This document shows, piece after piece, positions 45,945-55,885 of a DNA stretch of 64,000 nt. The DNA is taken from positions 62,001 through 126,000 of the forward strand of contig CALYPL010000003.1 of NCBI GenBank assembly GCA_945273835.1, in the 5' to 3' direction. The notes under the pieces are model-generated. The model worked only from the letters and a program-made list of their open reading frames with translations, was not told the origin of the DNA and made no database searches. The first letter of the stretch is position 1. The number at the start of each line of letters is the position of its first letter. The translations under genes were made by a program, and so were the position numbers. The DNA comes from an uncultured Dysgonomonas sp. (GTDB lineage Bacteria; Bacteroidota; Bacteroidia; Bacteroidales; Dysgonomonadaceae).

Positions 45945-47159
45945 TTAAGACAGAGCGGCGATTGCAGTACCTATCAAGTTGGCGTTAGGCATCTGGTTAA
46001 CATCAACCTGAATATCGCCCAAACCAAGCTCTTTCAGCAATGTAGCTAATTTTTCGGTAACCAACTCTTTATAATCAGGACCATTTTTATCGGAACTCCA
46101 GAACAAGCTACCCTCAGCAGTCAGCATAATTTTGCGTATGCTGTTATCATGATCGTGCAACACGCTGATCAATCCTGCCAACGATGCAGCCACCAACGCA
46201 GCCGAACGATGATAAATCTGACGTGCAACACGCACATATTCTTCTTTATACACATCAGGATAGCTCATCATACTTGTCAGCTTCTGTGCATCGAATTTAT
46301 CCTCAAACTTATTCAGTGGGAACGATGCTTTCAGAATTTCGCCCAGATACATACCTGAAACGGCTTTCTCGAAACGTTGCGCACCTTTCTTATCAGAATG
46401 CTCGTCAACGATGTTATCAATATTTATCAAATGCGGAGGGAAGAAGTTGCCCGATTCAAGATTGATCGGAATCAGAGCGTTCATATCCACTTCGTCGGAT
46501 GGTTTCAGTTTTTTGATCTTGTCGGGGCGCATCATAGCCGCCAAGTTTGTTCCTGTACCGACAATCAGACCAATATATGTGTCATAACCCGGTTTAGTAA
46601 GTCCTGCAAAAAGACTGGCTACCGTATCGTTAATGATCTTTATATTACTGAACTTAGGCTCAGTACCCTTGTTAAGATAGTCAAGAAGCGGTTTGCCGAC
46701 AGGTTTGTCAACCATTTCATTGATGTTAACCCCTTTTGTCCAACGCAACAGTTTAGCATCGCCGTCTTTCAACGACTCGGCAGGATAAGAGAAGCAATAT
46801 CCGATGGGCATTTCTCCGTCGCGCTTGGTTTCATATATAGGATCGGCCATTTCTTTAAACAGGTCATCTTCTGAAAATCCGGGCGATTTCATGACCGAAA
46901 GGTCTTTCTTCCATCCGTTTTCAGGATGAATAACCGCACCATTCTCATTGATGTCCACAGTAGCAACACGGTAATTAGTTCCACCTAAGTCAAGTACCAC
47001 CGACTTGCCGTTTACTTTCCCCTTTTTAGGCTGTATAAAAGTAGGCAGGCAAGCTATTTCCGTATTATCCTTTTCCAAGCCGTTCTCGAGCTTTTTACGG
47101 AAATCAAGTACAATGTCTTTAAGCTGTTGAAGGTCTAAATTGAAGATTTTTTCGTCCAT
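45945..47159 (-). CDS. hexokinase (Bacteroides type)
   Basis: A 404-aa actin-fold sugar kinase of the eukaryote-like hexokinase type found in Bacteroidales. The phosphate-1 motif VVLDLGGTNYRVATVDI, the sugar-site region GYCFSYPAESLKDGDAKLLRW, FSNIKIINDTVASL with catalytic Asp, and the phosphate-2 loop YIGLIVGTGTNLAAMM are visible. It phosphorylates glucose (and probably other hexoses) with ATP. Its -7 box is at 47224-47231. Confidence 0.92.
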   Translation of the reverse strand: MDEKIFNLDLQQLKDIVLDFRKKLENGLEKDNTEIACLPTFIQPKKGKVNGKSVVLDLGGTNYRVATVDINENGAVIHPENGWKKDLSVMKSPGFSEDDLFKEMADPIYETKRDGEMPIGYCFSYPAESLKDGDAKLLRWTKGVNINEMVDKPVGKPLLDYLNKGTEPKFSNIKIINDTVASLFAGLTKPGYDTYIGLIVGTGTNLAAMMRPDKIKKLKPSDEVDMNALIPINLESGNFFPPHLINIDNIVDEHSDKKGAQRFEKAVSGMYLGEILKASFPLNKFEDKFDAQKLTSMMSYPDVYKEEYVRVARQIYHRSAALVAASLAGLISVLHDHDNSIRKIMLTAEGSLFWSSDKNGPDYKELVTEKLATLLKELGLGDIQVDVNQMPNANLIGTAIAALS

Positions 47160-47223
47160 AGTATATTTCTATGATTAGTTTATTTTAATTTAGAATTTAT
47201 TTCACAGGTATTACATAATGCGA

Positions 47224-47231
47224 CAAATTTA
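47224..47231 (-). promoter_or_regulatory. Bacteroidota -7 box for hexokinase (TAAATTTG)
   Basis: Exact TAnnTTTG on the minus strand, 64 nt upstream of the hexokinase start codon. Confidence 0.45.
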
Positions 47232-47429
47232 AGATTAAATGCGGAAAACGAAGAAACTTAATTGACGAAAATATGTTAAAGAGATTAAATATGCCTTCTG
47301 AATGCCACCGCAAAATAATCTTTAACACACGGTGTAACCCCAAATCGGAATGTTCAGAAAATCAATCTTCATCGGTCGGCAATTATCGCTTATAAACCTA
47401 CTGATAAAAGATTATTTGTCCGAAAAGTT

Positions 47430-47437
47430 TATCTTTG
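47430..47437 (+). promoter_or_regulatory. Bacteroidota -7 box for cysS (TATCTTTG)
   Basis: Exact TAnnTTTG match 42 nt before the ATG at 47480. Transcription would begin near 47443, which excludes the alternative TTG start at 47441. Confidence 0.5.
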
Positions 47438-47479
47438 TAATTGACTAAAAAAATTAATGATTGTAACTTCTATTTAACA

Positions 47480-48949
47480 ATGGAACAGAAACTATATATC
47501 TATAATACCCTCAGCCGCCGGAAGGAAGTGTTCGAGCCGCTGCACGCTCCGCTCGTGGGAATGTATGTGTGCGGACCTACTGTATACGGCAATCCGCATC
47601 TGGGACACGCCCGCCCTGCCATAACTTTTGATTTGCTATACCGTTATCTGACGCATATCGGATACAAAGTGCGCTATGTGAGAAACATAACTGATGTGGG
47701 ACATCTTGAAAATGATGCTGACGAGGGAGAAGACAAGATCGAGAAGAAAGCACGCCTCGAACAGCTTGAACCAATGGAAGTGGTTCAGTTTTACACAAAC
47801 CGCTATCACAAAGTGATGGATCAGCTCAACGTGTTGTCCCCATCAATTGAACCCCATGCTTCGGGACATATTATAGAACAGATACAGGCAATTCATTCCA
47901 TTATCGAGAGCGGTTATGCTTACGTAAGCGACGGATCGGTGTACTTCGATGTTCAGAAGTACGACAAAGATCATGATTACGGTATCCTATCGCACCGCAA
48001 CATCGAAGAGATGCTGAATACGACCCGAGATCTTGACGGACAGAACGAGAAACGAAGCAAGGTTGATTTTGCTTTGTGGAAAAAGGCATCGCCTGAACAC
48101 ATCATGCGCTGGCCATCGCCTTGGAGCGATGGTTTTCCCGGATGGCACATAGAATGCTCTGCCATGAGTATAAAATATCTTGGTCAGGAATTTGATATTC
48201 ACGGAGGAGGTCTCGATCTGATGTTTCCGCATCACGAGTGCGAAATAGCGCAAAACACGGCAATGGAGAAACACAGGGTTGTGAAATACTGGATGCACAA
48301 CAACATGATAACAATCAACGGGCAGAAGATGGGAAAATCGCTCGGAAACTTCATCAACCTCGAAGAATTTTTCACAGGATCGCACAGAATGCTGGCACAA
48401 GCCTATGCACCGATGACGATACGCTTCTTCATCCTTCAGGCACATTACCGCAGTACGGTAGATTTCAGCAACGAAGCGTTGCAGGCTGCCGAGAAAGGGT
48501 TGAACCGACTGTTGGATGCTTACAGAGCCATCAACCGAATTAAACCTGCCGGCAACTCTTCGGCTGACGTACAAGGATTGCGCCAAAAGTGTTATGACGC
48601 TCTAAACGATGATCTTAATTCAGCCATCGTATTATCGCATCTTTACGAAGCGGCTACCATCATCAATTCGGCTGTGGCTGGCACAGTAAACCTCACTCAA
48701 GCTGATATTGACGAAGTGCGCGGGCTTTATGATACATTTTTGTTCGATATTTTGGGTATTAAAGACGATAAACAACAGGGCAATAATTCCGAAGCCTTCG
48801 GCAAAGCAATGGATATATTGCTCGATATTCGCGCGAAAGCGAAAGAGAATAAAGATTGGGCTACTTCTGACCGAATCAGAGACGAGCTGACTGAAGCGGG
48901 TTTCGAAATTAAAGACGGTAAAGATGGCGCTGAATGGAAGCTTAAATAA
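47480..48949 (+). CDS. cysS: cysteine--tRNA ligase
   Basis: A 489-aa class I synthetase charging tRNA-Cys. The zinc-binding Cys and HIGH-like motif appear in [20 protein letters not shown], the WHIECSAMS and HHECEIAQ zinc ligands follow, and the KMSKS loop reads KMGKSLGNF. An in-frame TTG at 47441 would add 13 residues but lies at the presumed transcription start. Monocistronic, with a terminator at 48985. Confidence 0.97.
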   Translation: MEQKLYIYNTLSRRKEVFEPLHAPLVGMYVCGPTVYGNPHLGHARPAITFDLLYRYLTHIGYKVRYVRNITDVGHLENDADEGEDKIEKKARLEQLEPMEVVQFYTNRYHKVMDQLNVLSPSIEPHASGHIIEQIQAIHSIIESGYAYVSDGSVYFDVQKYDKDHDYGILSHRNIEEMLNTTRDLDGQNEKRSKVDFALWKKASPEHIMRWPSPWSDGFPGWHIECSAMSIKYLGQEFDIHGGGLDLMFPHHECEIAQNTAMEKHRVVKYWMHNNMITINGQKMGKSLGNFINLEEFFTGSHRMLAQAYAPMTIRFFILQAHYRSTVDFSNEALQAAEKGLNRLLDAYRAINRIKPAGNSSADVQGLRQKCYDALNDDLNSAIVLSHLYEAATIINSAVAGTVNLTQADIDEVRGLYDTFLFDILGIKDDKQQGNNSEAFGKAMDILLDIRAKAKENKDWATSDRIRDELTEAGFEIKDGKDGAEWKLK

Positions 48950-48984
48950 ACAACTGGCACTTAGTGTGCAAATATATTCGTCAG

Positions 48985-49011
48985 GCAGCCTTTGGTTAAG
49001 GCTGCTTTTTT
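48985..49011 (+). terminator. intrinsic terminator of cysS
   Basis: GCAGCCTT / AAGGCTGC 8-bp stem, 5-nt loop, T6 tract. Confidence 0.8.
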
Positions 49012-49088
49012 ATTTTCAGCCACCCGGAAAGCCGACCATCGTTTGCATATAAACATATTGAAACGCCGGTTGAAAATAACTTGATATT

Positions 49089-49122
49089 TTTGTCCGATCT
49101 GCCTTTTATTTAAATAAATTTG
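49089..49122 (+). promoter_or_regulatory. promoter of the carbonic anhydrase gene (-33 TTTG, -7 TAAATTTG)
   Basis: TTTG (49089-49092), about 22-nt spacer, exact -7 box TAAATTTG (49115-49122). It overlaps the upstream TTG codon at 49120, supporting the start at 49162. Confidence 0.55.
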
Positions 49123-49161
49123 CGGCGTTTTTATCTTAACTCATACATAACGATAAATGAA

Positions 49162-49881
49162 ATGAAAACTACCATCTTATTCAAACGGTTATCTGTGGTT
49201 GCCGCATTGTTAGTTCTGACTGTAACGCTTTGGGCACAAAATAGCCAAAATCTTATAAATCGGCTCATTGAGGGCAACAAGCGATTCACAACCAACAAGA
49301 TGCTGCACATGCATCAGGACATGACGACTGTAATGGATCTTACGCAAAGCCAACACCCTTTTGCCACTGTGGTAAGCTGTTCCGACTCACGTGTTTCGCC
49401 CGAAATAGTTTTCGACCAGGGCTTAGGCGATATTTTCTCAATACGTACTGCGGGCAATGTAATGAGCGATTATGAGGAAGGAAGCATAGAGTATGCGGCT
49501 GAACATCTGAACACCAAGCTGGTTGTGGTGATGGGGCACGAAGGTTGCGGAGCTGTTAAGGCTTTTCTTGACTATGCGGAAGAGAATGCTAAAAACAGAA
49601 ATGCAACGAATGGTAATGATGTTGATCCTGAACATGAAGAGATTGTAAACCATATTATGAAAATTGTGGAAAAAATGGCGAGCGAGGAAGAAGAGAAATC
49701 TGTGTTGGAAAGTCCGGGCGAACATTATAGTAAGGCGGTGAGGGCTAATGTGATCAATGGGGTTAAACAACTTCGCAATTCTTATCCTATTTTGGCTGAG
49801 ATGTACAAGAAGGGCGATATTCAGATTGTAGGGGCAATTTATCATATTGACAACGGACAGGTTGAATTTCTTGACTTCTGA
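49162..49881 (+). CDS. beta-class carbonic anhydrase, exported
   Basis: A 239-aa enzyme with a clear signal peptide (LSVVAALLVLTVTLWAQ), hence periplasmic or envelope-located, unlike most beta-class enzymes. Zinc ligands are the Cys in VSCSDSRVSPE (with the Asp-Arg pair) and His and Cys in VVMGHEGCGAVKAF. It interconverts CO2 and bicarbonate. An upstream TTG at 49120 would hide the signal peptide and lies in the promoter, so 49162 is preferred. Confidence 0.92.
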   Translation: MKTTILFKRLSVVAALLVLTVTLWAQNSQNLINRLIEGNKRFTTNKMLHMHQDMTTVMDLTQSQHPFATVVSCSDSRVSPEIVFDQGLGDIFSIRTAGNVMSDYEEGSIEYAAEHLNTKLVVVMGHEGCGAVKAFLDYAEENAKNRNATNGNDVDPEHEEIVNHIMKIVEKMASEEEEKSVLESPGEHYSKAVRANVINGVKQLRNSYPILAEMYKKGDIQIVGAIYHIDNGQVEFLDF

Positions 49882-49905
49882 TCTGAGCATATATAATCAT
49901 ATCAT

Positions 49906-49949
49906 CAAACGGGTCGCCATAGTTTAATGAGCGGCCTGTTTGATTTTTT
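49906..49949 (+). terminator. intrinsic terminator of the carbonic anhydrase gene
   Basis: CAAACGGGTCGC (49906-49917) pairs with GCGGCCTGTTTG (49931-49942), 12 bp including two G-T, then T6. Confidence 0.75.
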
Positions 49950-50044
49950 GCTTATTTAATTGTATCGGCATGGAACACAAAAAAGAGGACAAACCGTTTT
50001 GGCCTGCCCTCGTACTAAATAGCATAAAATTATATACGGAACAT

Positions 50045-51304
50045 TTATATTTTAATTTTCTTGGCAAGATTACCGATACTCAAACCTTGCACGATGATGG
50101 AGAATACCACTACGAAATAGGTTGCGGCAATGATGACCTGTTTGTAAGGTCCTTCGGGGATGGATAATGCAAGGGCGATGGATACACCTCCTCGAAGACC
50201 TCCCCATACCAAAATTTTTATCGTACCGTTCGAAAACTTCTCTTTGAATGGTATTACCATTGTGGGAACTTTAATTGATATGTAACGGGCAAACAATACT
50301 ACTCCGATGCAGATAGCTCCTATCAGCCAATAACGCTCTAAGTGCGGGATAAGTATCAATTCAAATCCGATGAAGAGGAACAGGATTGCATTCATCACCT
50401 CGTCAATCAACTCCCAGAATGTACCTAAGTTATTATTGCTGTTTTCCTCAACCTCCATTCTCTTACGTTTCGATTCGCCGATGATAAGACCTGCGGCAAC
50501 CATCATCAATGGTCCTGAAATATGCATCAGGTGCGAAATCATCGCTCCACCCATCACTACCGAGAGTGTGATAAGAACCGATATTTTATAATCGTTGGCT
50601 GATTTCATCATCTTTGCTCCAAGCAATCCAAGGCCTGCTCCGACGAGCAATCCGCCGAATGCTTCTTTGATGAAAAGCCATGATATATGGGTAAATGTAA
50701 GGTCAATGGCGCTGCCTTCTACGACTTGCAATATGACGGCAAAGATCACAACTGCCACACCATCGTTGAAGAGTGATTCGCCTGCTACTTTGGTTTCAAG
50801 CGATTTAGATACTTTTGCTTCTTTCAATATACTCAACACGGCTATCGGGTCAGTTGGCGAAATGAGTGCGCCAAAGAGCAAACAGTAGATGTATGGTATT
50901 TCTAAATGAATATTAATGATGGGCAACAGTAAGTTCAGGAGATAATATAACGCTATTCCAACCACAAACGCGGATATTATTACGCTCAGCGTTGAAAAAA
51001 CTACAACCGGGGCTTTCTGCTCTTTGAGGTCGCTAAGATTGATATGAATGGCTCCTGCAAACAACAGAAACCCTAACATACCGTTCATCAGAACATCAGT
51101 GAAGTCAATACTTCTGAACAAGGCAGCGAGGTTGTTGAGCGGATCGCCCCAAACGTGACTTACCACAAATACCAAAAAGATTGAAACTATCATGGCTATG
51201 ACCATGATGCCGATTGTGGAAGGCAACTTAAAGAAGCGATTATTAATATAGGCAAACAAGGTGGCGATGACAATAATCACCGAAAATGAGTAATACAATT
51301 CCAT
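50045..51304 (-). CDS. Na+/H+ antiporter, CPA1 family (NhaP-like)
   Basis: A 419-aa inner-membrane transporter with about 12 transmembrane segments. CPA1 motifs are visible: FGALISPTDPIAVLSILKE (unwound helix 4) and GESLFNDGVAVVIFAV (the ion-binding Asp in helix 5), plus the conserved Arg region VWGGLRGGVSIALALS. No large cytoplasmic C-terminal regulatory domain. It exchanges sodium (or potassium) for protons to control pH and ion balance. Confidence 0.93.
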   Translation of the reverse strand: MELYYSFSVIIVIATLFAYINNRFFKLPSTIGIMVIAMIVSIFLVFVVSHVWGDPLNNLAALFRSIDFTDVLMNGMLGFLLFAGAIHINLSDLKEQKAPVVVFSTLSVIISAFVVGIALYYLLNLLLPIINIHLEIPYIYCLLFGALISPTDPIAVLSILKEAKVSKSLETKVAGESLFNDGVAVVIFAVILQVVEGSAIDLTFTHISWLFIKEAFGGLLVGAGLGLLGAKMMKSANDYKISVLITLSVVMGGAMISHLMHISGPLMMVAAGLIIGESKRKRMEVEENSNNNLGTFWELIDEVMNAILFLFIGFELILIPHLERYWLIGAICIGVVLFARYISIKVPTMVIPFKEKFSNGTIKILVWGGLRGGVSIALALSIPEGPYKQVIIAATYFVVVFSIIVQGLSIGNLAKKIKI

Positions 51305-51761
51305 CGTCTGTGTAGGATATTTTTTAAGTTAAAAATCATTTTATTGATTTCAAAAATAACATTTCCTGTTAAATATTTTTTTATCGTTTATAGTTTTTTA
51401 ATAAAAAAAACACTTTATCTGAATATAGTTAGGTTGAAATTTCAAAATAAAAAATTGGGCGGTTATTCTGCATAATCAGCCCCCAAAAGGGCATAAAACG
51501 GATTTCTGAAATGTTTTGTGTATGGAGGCTTTTAATCATCGAAAAAGCTCATCGATGCTGAAAAATTAGAGAATTTGAAAATAATGATTGGCTACAATTG
51601 AAAATATATAATATTTATTAACATCTATATGCTAATTTAATAAAAATGACATGCGACTATATCTTTTAATCTGTAATTTTGTATTAATTTCATTGTGTGC
51701 ATAAAGGTTAGTGTCCGCACACAGGTGTAAATATTTTGTATATTCTAATTAATTAGTAAAA
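51305..51761. other. 457-bp intergenic region, divergent
   Basis: Lies between the antiporter and the first OmpA-like/TPR gene. It carries a -7 box at 51674-51681 and a CATCGA-type imperfect repeat near 51537-51558; otherwise A+T-rich with no ORF. Confidence 0.4.
51674..51681 (+). promoter_or_regulatory. Bacteroidota -7 box (TAATTTTG)
   Basis: Exact TAnnTTTG match about 80 nt before the first OmpA-like/TPR gene. Confidence 0.4.
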
Positions 51762-53468
51762 ATGATGAAAAACTTTAAGCTGCATTTGTTTACTTATCTC
51801 GCAGTTATCATGGCTGTTGCGCTGGCAACATCTTGTTCCGGCAAACTTCAACCACTATCAGCATCTCTGTTTACAGCAGACCCTACACCTCTGGAATTGG
51901 TTGGTAATAAAGTTCCGGTAACCATCAACGGACGTTTTCCTGCAAAATGGTTCAATAAAAACGTGACTGTGGTAGTCACTCCTCTTCTTAAATATCAAGG
52001 GGGCGAGGCTCTTGGCGAGTCTCTTAGTTTTCAGGGAGAGAATGTATCAGGTAACGGAATCGTTATCAATCAGAATACCGGCGGAACTATAACTCTTCGC
52101 ACTTCTTTCAACTATGTTCCCGCTATGAAACAATCTGAACTCTATCTGCGTTTCAGAATAACTAAAGGCGGTAAAGAACTGAACGAGATACCTGACGTTA
52201 AAATAGCCGATGGTGTGGTTGCCACTGCTGCATTGGCTAACCCGCTGACTGTAACTCCTTCAATTGCTCCTGACAAATTCGAACGCATCATTGAAGAGGC
52301 TCACGATGCTAACATCTTATTTATGATACAGCAAGCCGAGCTTCGTTCAAGCGAGTTGAACTCTTCAAACTTGGAGGCTTGGAAAAAATTGGTGAAAGAG
52401 GCTGACGAAAACAGCCATAAGAGATTGAATGTTGAGATATCTGCTTACGCATCGCCTGATGGAGGTGTCAGCCTTAACGAAAAACTTGCTGAAAAGCGTG
52501 AAAGTAATACTAAGGCTTACTTAGAGAAAGAGTTTAAGAAAAACGGTGTGGACACTGAAATTAACGCACATTATACGGCTCAGGACTGGGACGGTTTCCA
52601 GAAACTGGTTCAAGCATCGAGCTTGCAGGACAAAGAGCTTGTGTTGCGTGTATTGTCGATGTACAGCGATCCTGTAGCACGTGAACGTGAAATCAAAAAT
52701 ATCTCTTATATTTATTCTGAACTTGCCGAAACTATATTACCTCAACTTCGTCGTTCGCGTCTGATTGCCAATGTTGAAATTATCGGTAAGACTGATGAGG
52801 TGCTTGAAAAGGCTGTGAAAACTACTGACGGCATGAAGTCTCTTTCTGTTGAAGAATTGTTGTATGCCGCCACAATCAAAGGAGTGGACAGTGGTAAAAT
52901 ATATAAATTTGCTACTGAAGCTTTTCCGAGCGACTATCGCGGATGGAACAATTTAGGTGCATGTTATTTCTCTAAAGGAGATTTTGATTCGGCTAAATCT
53001 GCTTTCCTAAAAGCAGCAAGCCTTTCGCCTAATGCTCCTGAGGCTAATATGAATCTGGCATTGTTTGCCCTAAACAACGGCGATATTGCTAAGGCTGAAC
53101 AACTGTTGGGAAGCTCTGCGGGTGCAAAATCTCTTGGCGATGCTATGGGTGTTTTGTATCTGAAAAAGGGTGAATATTCTAAAGCTGTTCAGGCGTTTGG
53201 CGATAGCAAATCCAACAATGCTGCTTTGGCTCAGCTCCTGACTAAGAATTATAATAAGGCTCAACAGACGCTTAATGGTGTTGACAACAAAGATGCTTCT
53301 ACTTATTATTTGATGGCATTGGTAGCTGCTCGCACTAACAATGCATCGGGTGTTGCAGGAAATCTTCGTTCGGCACTTGATAAAGGTGCTAAGGCTAGCG
53401 ATTTGAAGACCGATATTGAATTCGCACGCTTCCTTTCAAATCCTGACATCGCTAATATGTTAAGATAA
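51762..53468 (+). CDS. lipoprotein with beta-rich N-domain, OmpA-C-like segment and TPR repeats (paralogue A)
   Basis: A 568-aa protein with a lipobox (VALATSC, Cys at about 25). Residues about 38-175 form a beta-rich domain (LELVGNKVPVTINGRFPAKW, SELYLRFRI, IPDVKIADGV). Residues about 222-260 resemble an OmpA C-terminal domain: ISAYASPDGGVSLNEKLAEK followed by R. TPR-like repeats fill about 389-470 (WNNLGACYFSKGDFDSAKSA). Similar YASP-G...N..LA..R segments occur in Bacteroidota fimbriae-locus proteins. Probably bound at the outer membrane or peptidoglycan. Own promoter-like box and terminator; two paralogues follow. Confidence 0.8.
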   Translation: MMKNFKLHLFTYLAVIMAVALATSCSGKLQPLSASLFTADPTPLELVGNKVPVTINGRFPAKWFNKNVTVVVTPLLKYQGGEALGESLSFQGENVSGNGIVINQNTGGTITLRTSFNYVPAMKQSELYLRFRITKGGKELNEIPDVKIADGVVATAALANPLTVTPSIAPDKFERIIEEAHDANILFMIQQAELRSSELNSSNLEAWKKLVKEADENSHKRLNVEISAYASPDGGVSLNEKLAEKRESNTKAYLEKEFKKNGVDTEINAHYTAQDWDGFQKLVQASSLQDKELVLRVLSMYSDPVAREREIKNISYIYSELAETILPQLRRSRLIANVEIIGKTDEVLEKAVKTTDGMKSLSVEELLYAATIKGVDSGKIYKFATEAFPSDYRGWNNLGACYFSKGDFDSAKSAFLKAASLSPNAPEANMNLALFALNNGDIAKAEQLLGSSAGAKSLGDAMGVLYLKKGEYSKAVQAFGDSKSNNAALAQLLTKNYNKAQQTLNGVDNKDASTYYLMALVAARTNNASGVAGNLRSALDKGAKASDLKTDIEFARFLSNPDIANMLR

Positions 53469-53498
53469 GAGGTTTTCGAGTTTTAACGAATATATTGA

Positions 53499-53536
53499 AA
53501 TAAGGTTGCCCGCTAAGCGGACAACCTTATTTTTTC
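53499..53536 (+). terminator. intrinsic terminator after paralogue A
   Basis: A long stem (53499-53514 with 53518-53533, one mismatch), 3-nt loop and T6. It separates paralogue A from the B/C pair. Confidence 0.85.
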
Positions 53537-53631
53537 ACGCCATAACGCATTATCAACCTGGATCCATCGGGCAAAGCTGTTGTGGAGATTAAAATTAAGT
53601 GTTGGATGCTGCTTAATTGATATTATAAATG

Positions 53632-53639
53632 TATATTTG
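53632..53639 (+). promoter_or_regulatory. Bacteroidota -7 box (TATATTTG)
   Basis: Exact TAnnTTTG match 67 nt before paralogue B. Confidence 0.45.
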
Positions 53640-53706
53640 CATCCTGACTTTTATCATCCTTGACAGAACTGTTTTACATACTATATTTAAAATATTAACA
53701 TAAACA

Positions 53707-55758
53707 ATGCAAATACTAAAAAAGGACCTATCCTGCCGTTTTTTTATGTCGGCAGCCTTGATACTGTCGATGTCTTTTGTGAGCAAAGTAAATGCTTTGC
53801 AAAATAATTTTTCGGATTCTGTTCAGATTAAGACCGATGCAAAGGCATTGCCTATAACTGACAGCCTCTACAAGTCTCTTTTCAAAGTCACCCCCGAAGT
53901 ACTTGAACTTGTGAACGATACTGAAACGGGAGTGGGTAAAATACCTGTTACTATTACGGGAAGTTTTCCCGATATATGTTCCGATCAAAACATAAAGGGG
54001 GTAATCATCCCGGTTCTTAAAGATAAGAAAAGCAAATATATTGACAAGGAACTTGTCAATTATAATCGCGAGGAACTTGGGGATTCTATCGAATTTCACG
54101 GATCGAATGTTGTGGGAAGCGGCATCAATATTGGTCAGAAAGGAAATACTAATTTTACAATTAACACATCTTTCAGATATAAATTCTTTAATTATTATAG
54201 AGATTTTAGGCGATGTGAGTTGTTTCTGCGCTTTAAAACAACCGTTAACGGAAAAGATTCATTACTGATACCTGATATAAAGTTGGCGGATGGACTATCG
54301 GCGACCATTAGCCTGTTTCGTGAACAAATAGCCTTAACACCATTATACTCGTTAGGCAAATTCTACGGCAAGGTACATGAAACTTCAAATGTCGATATCA
54401 TGGTTGATCATGAAGCTACTGACATCACTCCTGAGGATTGGAAATCTGACAAATTTGATTATTGGTTGGATTTTGTGAAATTGTATAATGGAAACAGCTA
54501 TAAATCATCGCATCTGCATGTGGTAATTACCTCTTACATGTTACCTGATAAGAAATACTCGATAAGTGGTAAACTGGCTGCCAAAAAGGGAAATAATGTA
54601 CGGAAATCGTTAAAAGAATATTTCGAGAAAAATAATATCAAAGCCAAGATAAGCACCAAAGTGGTCAGACGGGAATGGAGCGACGTGAAGAAGTTGATTG
54701 AAAAATCAAGCTGGAGAAAGAACGATACCATTATTCGGCAGTTAATAGATTTAAAATACATATCAGGTCAAACAGATTTCTCCGCACAAAACATTCCTGA
54801 CGAATACATACATTATGTAGATAGTATATTGCCACTTTTACAATTTGTAAATCTTGATGCCGATTATTCTACATCGGGCAAATCGGATGAGAAAATTTAT
54901 GATGCCATTGAGCGCGAAGCGTACAAAGATTTATCGCTTGACGAATTGCTTTATGCCCCCCTTTTACCTATCAGGTTGTATCCTCAGATTTGGAATTGGG
55001 CAAAAGACAACTATCCGAATGATTATCGTATTTGGAATAATATCGCCGCTTATTATCTATCGCCTGATAAATACGGCTATCAAGATAAAGAAGTAACTTA
55101 TAATGACCTGCTCAAAGCTGCGGAGCTTGCGCCTGAAACAGCTGAATTGAGGGTAAATGAGGCTATCTTTGCTGCGTACGACAACAACGGAAATATTGGA
55201 GCTGCGGAAAGATATCTTAACGAAGCGGCTAAAGCTAACAAATCTTACAAAAAAGAAAACCTGAATAAGTTATTTCAACTCACGAATATGAATCCGATTG
55301 ATGAGCTTTGGGGCATGTTTTATTTGAAAAAAGGTGATTATAAAAAGGCTTCTGAGGCGTTTGGTGACAACAGAACTAATAATGCGGCTCTGGCTCATAT
55401 TATGAATAAGGATTATCTTAAAGCAAAAAAAGCTCTGTATTACAGACACTCTGAAAGAGGCTTGTGTAGTGGAAATGGTTCAATCTACGATTGCACAAGT
55501 TCAGATAAATCAATAGCCTACTATCTGAAAGCTATACTTGCCGCACGAACCAATACTGATGCATCGAACGAAAAGGATATTTTCTGGCTTCTTATGGAAG
55601 TGACCAAACCTGCTCAGATTCCCTCCGCATGCGAATGTCATGGTGAAGGTTTAATTTACGATGCCCTTAATGATATAGAATTTGAAAATCGGCTATCTCC
55701 GCATGATCAGTCAATGTTGGAGATGATCTCTAGACCTATTATACAATTTTCAATGTAA
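53707..55758 (+). CDS. exported OmpA-C-like/TPR protein (paralogue B)
   Basis: A 683-aa protein with an ordinary signal peptide (cleavage near VNA/LQNNF), no lipobox. The order of domains is the same as in A: beta domain (IPVTITGSFPD, GSGINIG, CELFLRFKTTVNGKDSLLIP), the OmpA-like segment (VVITSYMLPDKKYSISGKLA, then AKKGNN) in which the usual SP-G and Arg positions are changed, and TPR repeats (DYRIWNNIAAYYL; GMFYLKKGDYKKASEAFGD). It differs from C mainly by insertions. Codon-level similarity to C is high in places, for example 54230-54283 against 56490-56543. Confidence 0.75.
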   Translation: MQILKKDLSCRFFMSAALILSMSFVSKVNALQNNFSDSVQIKTDAKALPITDSLYKSLFKVTPEVLELVNDTETGVGKIPVTITGSFPDICSDQNIKGVIIPVLKDKKSKYIDKELVNYNREELGDSIEFHGSNVVGSGINIGQKGNTNFTINTSFRYKFFNYYRDFRRCELFLRFKTTVNGKDSLLIPDIKLADGLSATISLFREQIALTPLYSLGKFYGKVHETSNVDIMVDHEATDITPEDWKSDKFDYWLDFVKLYNGNSYKSSHLHVVITSYMLPDKKYSISGKLAAKKGNNVRKSLKEYFEKNNIKAKISTKVVRREWSDVKKLIEKSSWRKNDTIIRQLIDLKYISGQTDFSAQNIPDEYIHYVDSILPLLQFVNLDADYSTSGKSDEKIYDAIEREAYKDLSLDELLYAPLLPIRLYPQIWNWAKDNYPNDYRIWNNIAAYYLSPDKYGYQDKEVTYNDLLKAAELAPETAELRVNEAIFAAYDNNGNIGAAERYLNEAAKANKSYKKENLNKLFQLTNMNPIDELWGMFYLKKGDYKKASEAFGDNRTNNAALAHIMNKDYLKAKKALYYRHSERGLCSGNGSIYDCTSSDKSIAYYLKAILAARTNTDASNEKDIFWLLMEVTKPAQIPSACECHGEGLIYDALNDIEFENRLSPHDQSMLEMISRPIIQFSM

Positions 55759-55885
55759 TATCGGAAAGTAGAAATTTCACAAAGACTTTTCGAAAAAGAT
55801 AGATTGAGGTTTAAGGTTATTTTACCCCTGTACTTTTTTATAGCTGATTTATAACGGAAATGCGATTATATAATTGACATAAACA

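Larger units (their letters stand above)
47160..47479. other. 320-bp divergent promoter region between hexokinase and cysS
   Basis: Carries a minus-strand -7 box for hexokinase and a plus-strand -7 box for cysS, with no ORF between. Confidence 0.5.

Noticed and set aside
45945..47159. Hexokinase as a ROK-family glucokinase
   Set aside because: The length (404 aa) and lack of the ROK zinc signature fit the hexokinase type instead.
49940..50167. 75-codon + strand ORF after the carbonic anhydrase gene
   Set aside because: It begins inside the terminator region and most of it is antisense to the antiporter's 3' end; the composition follows the real gene.
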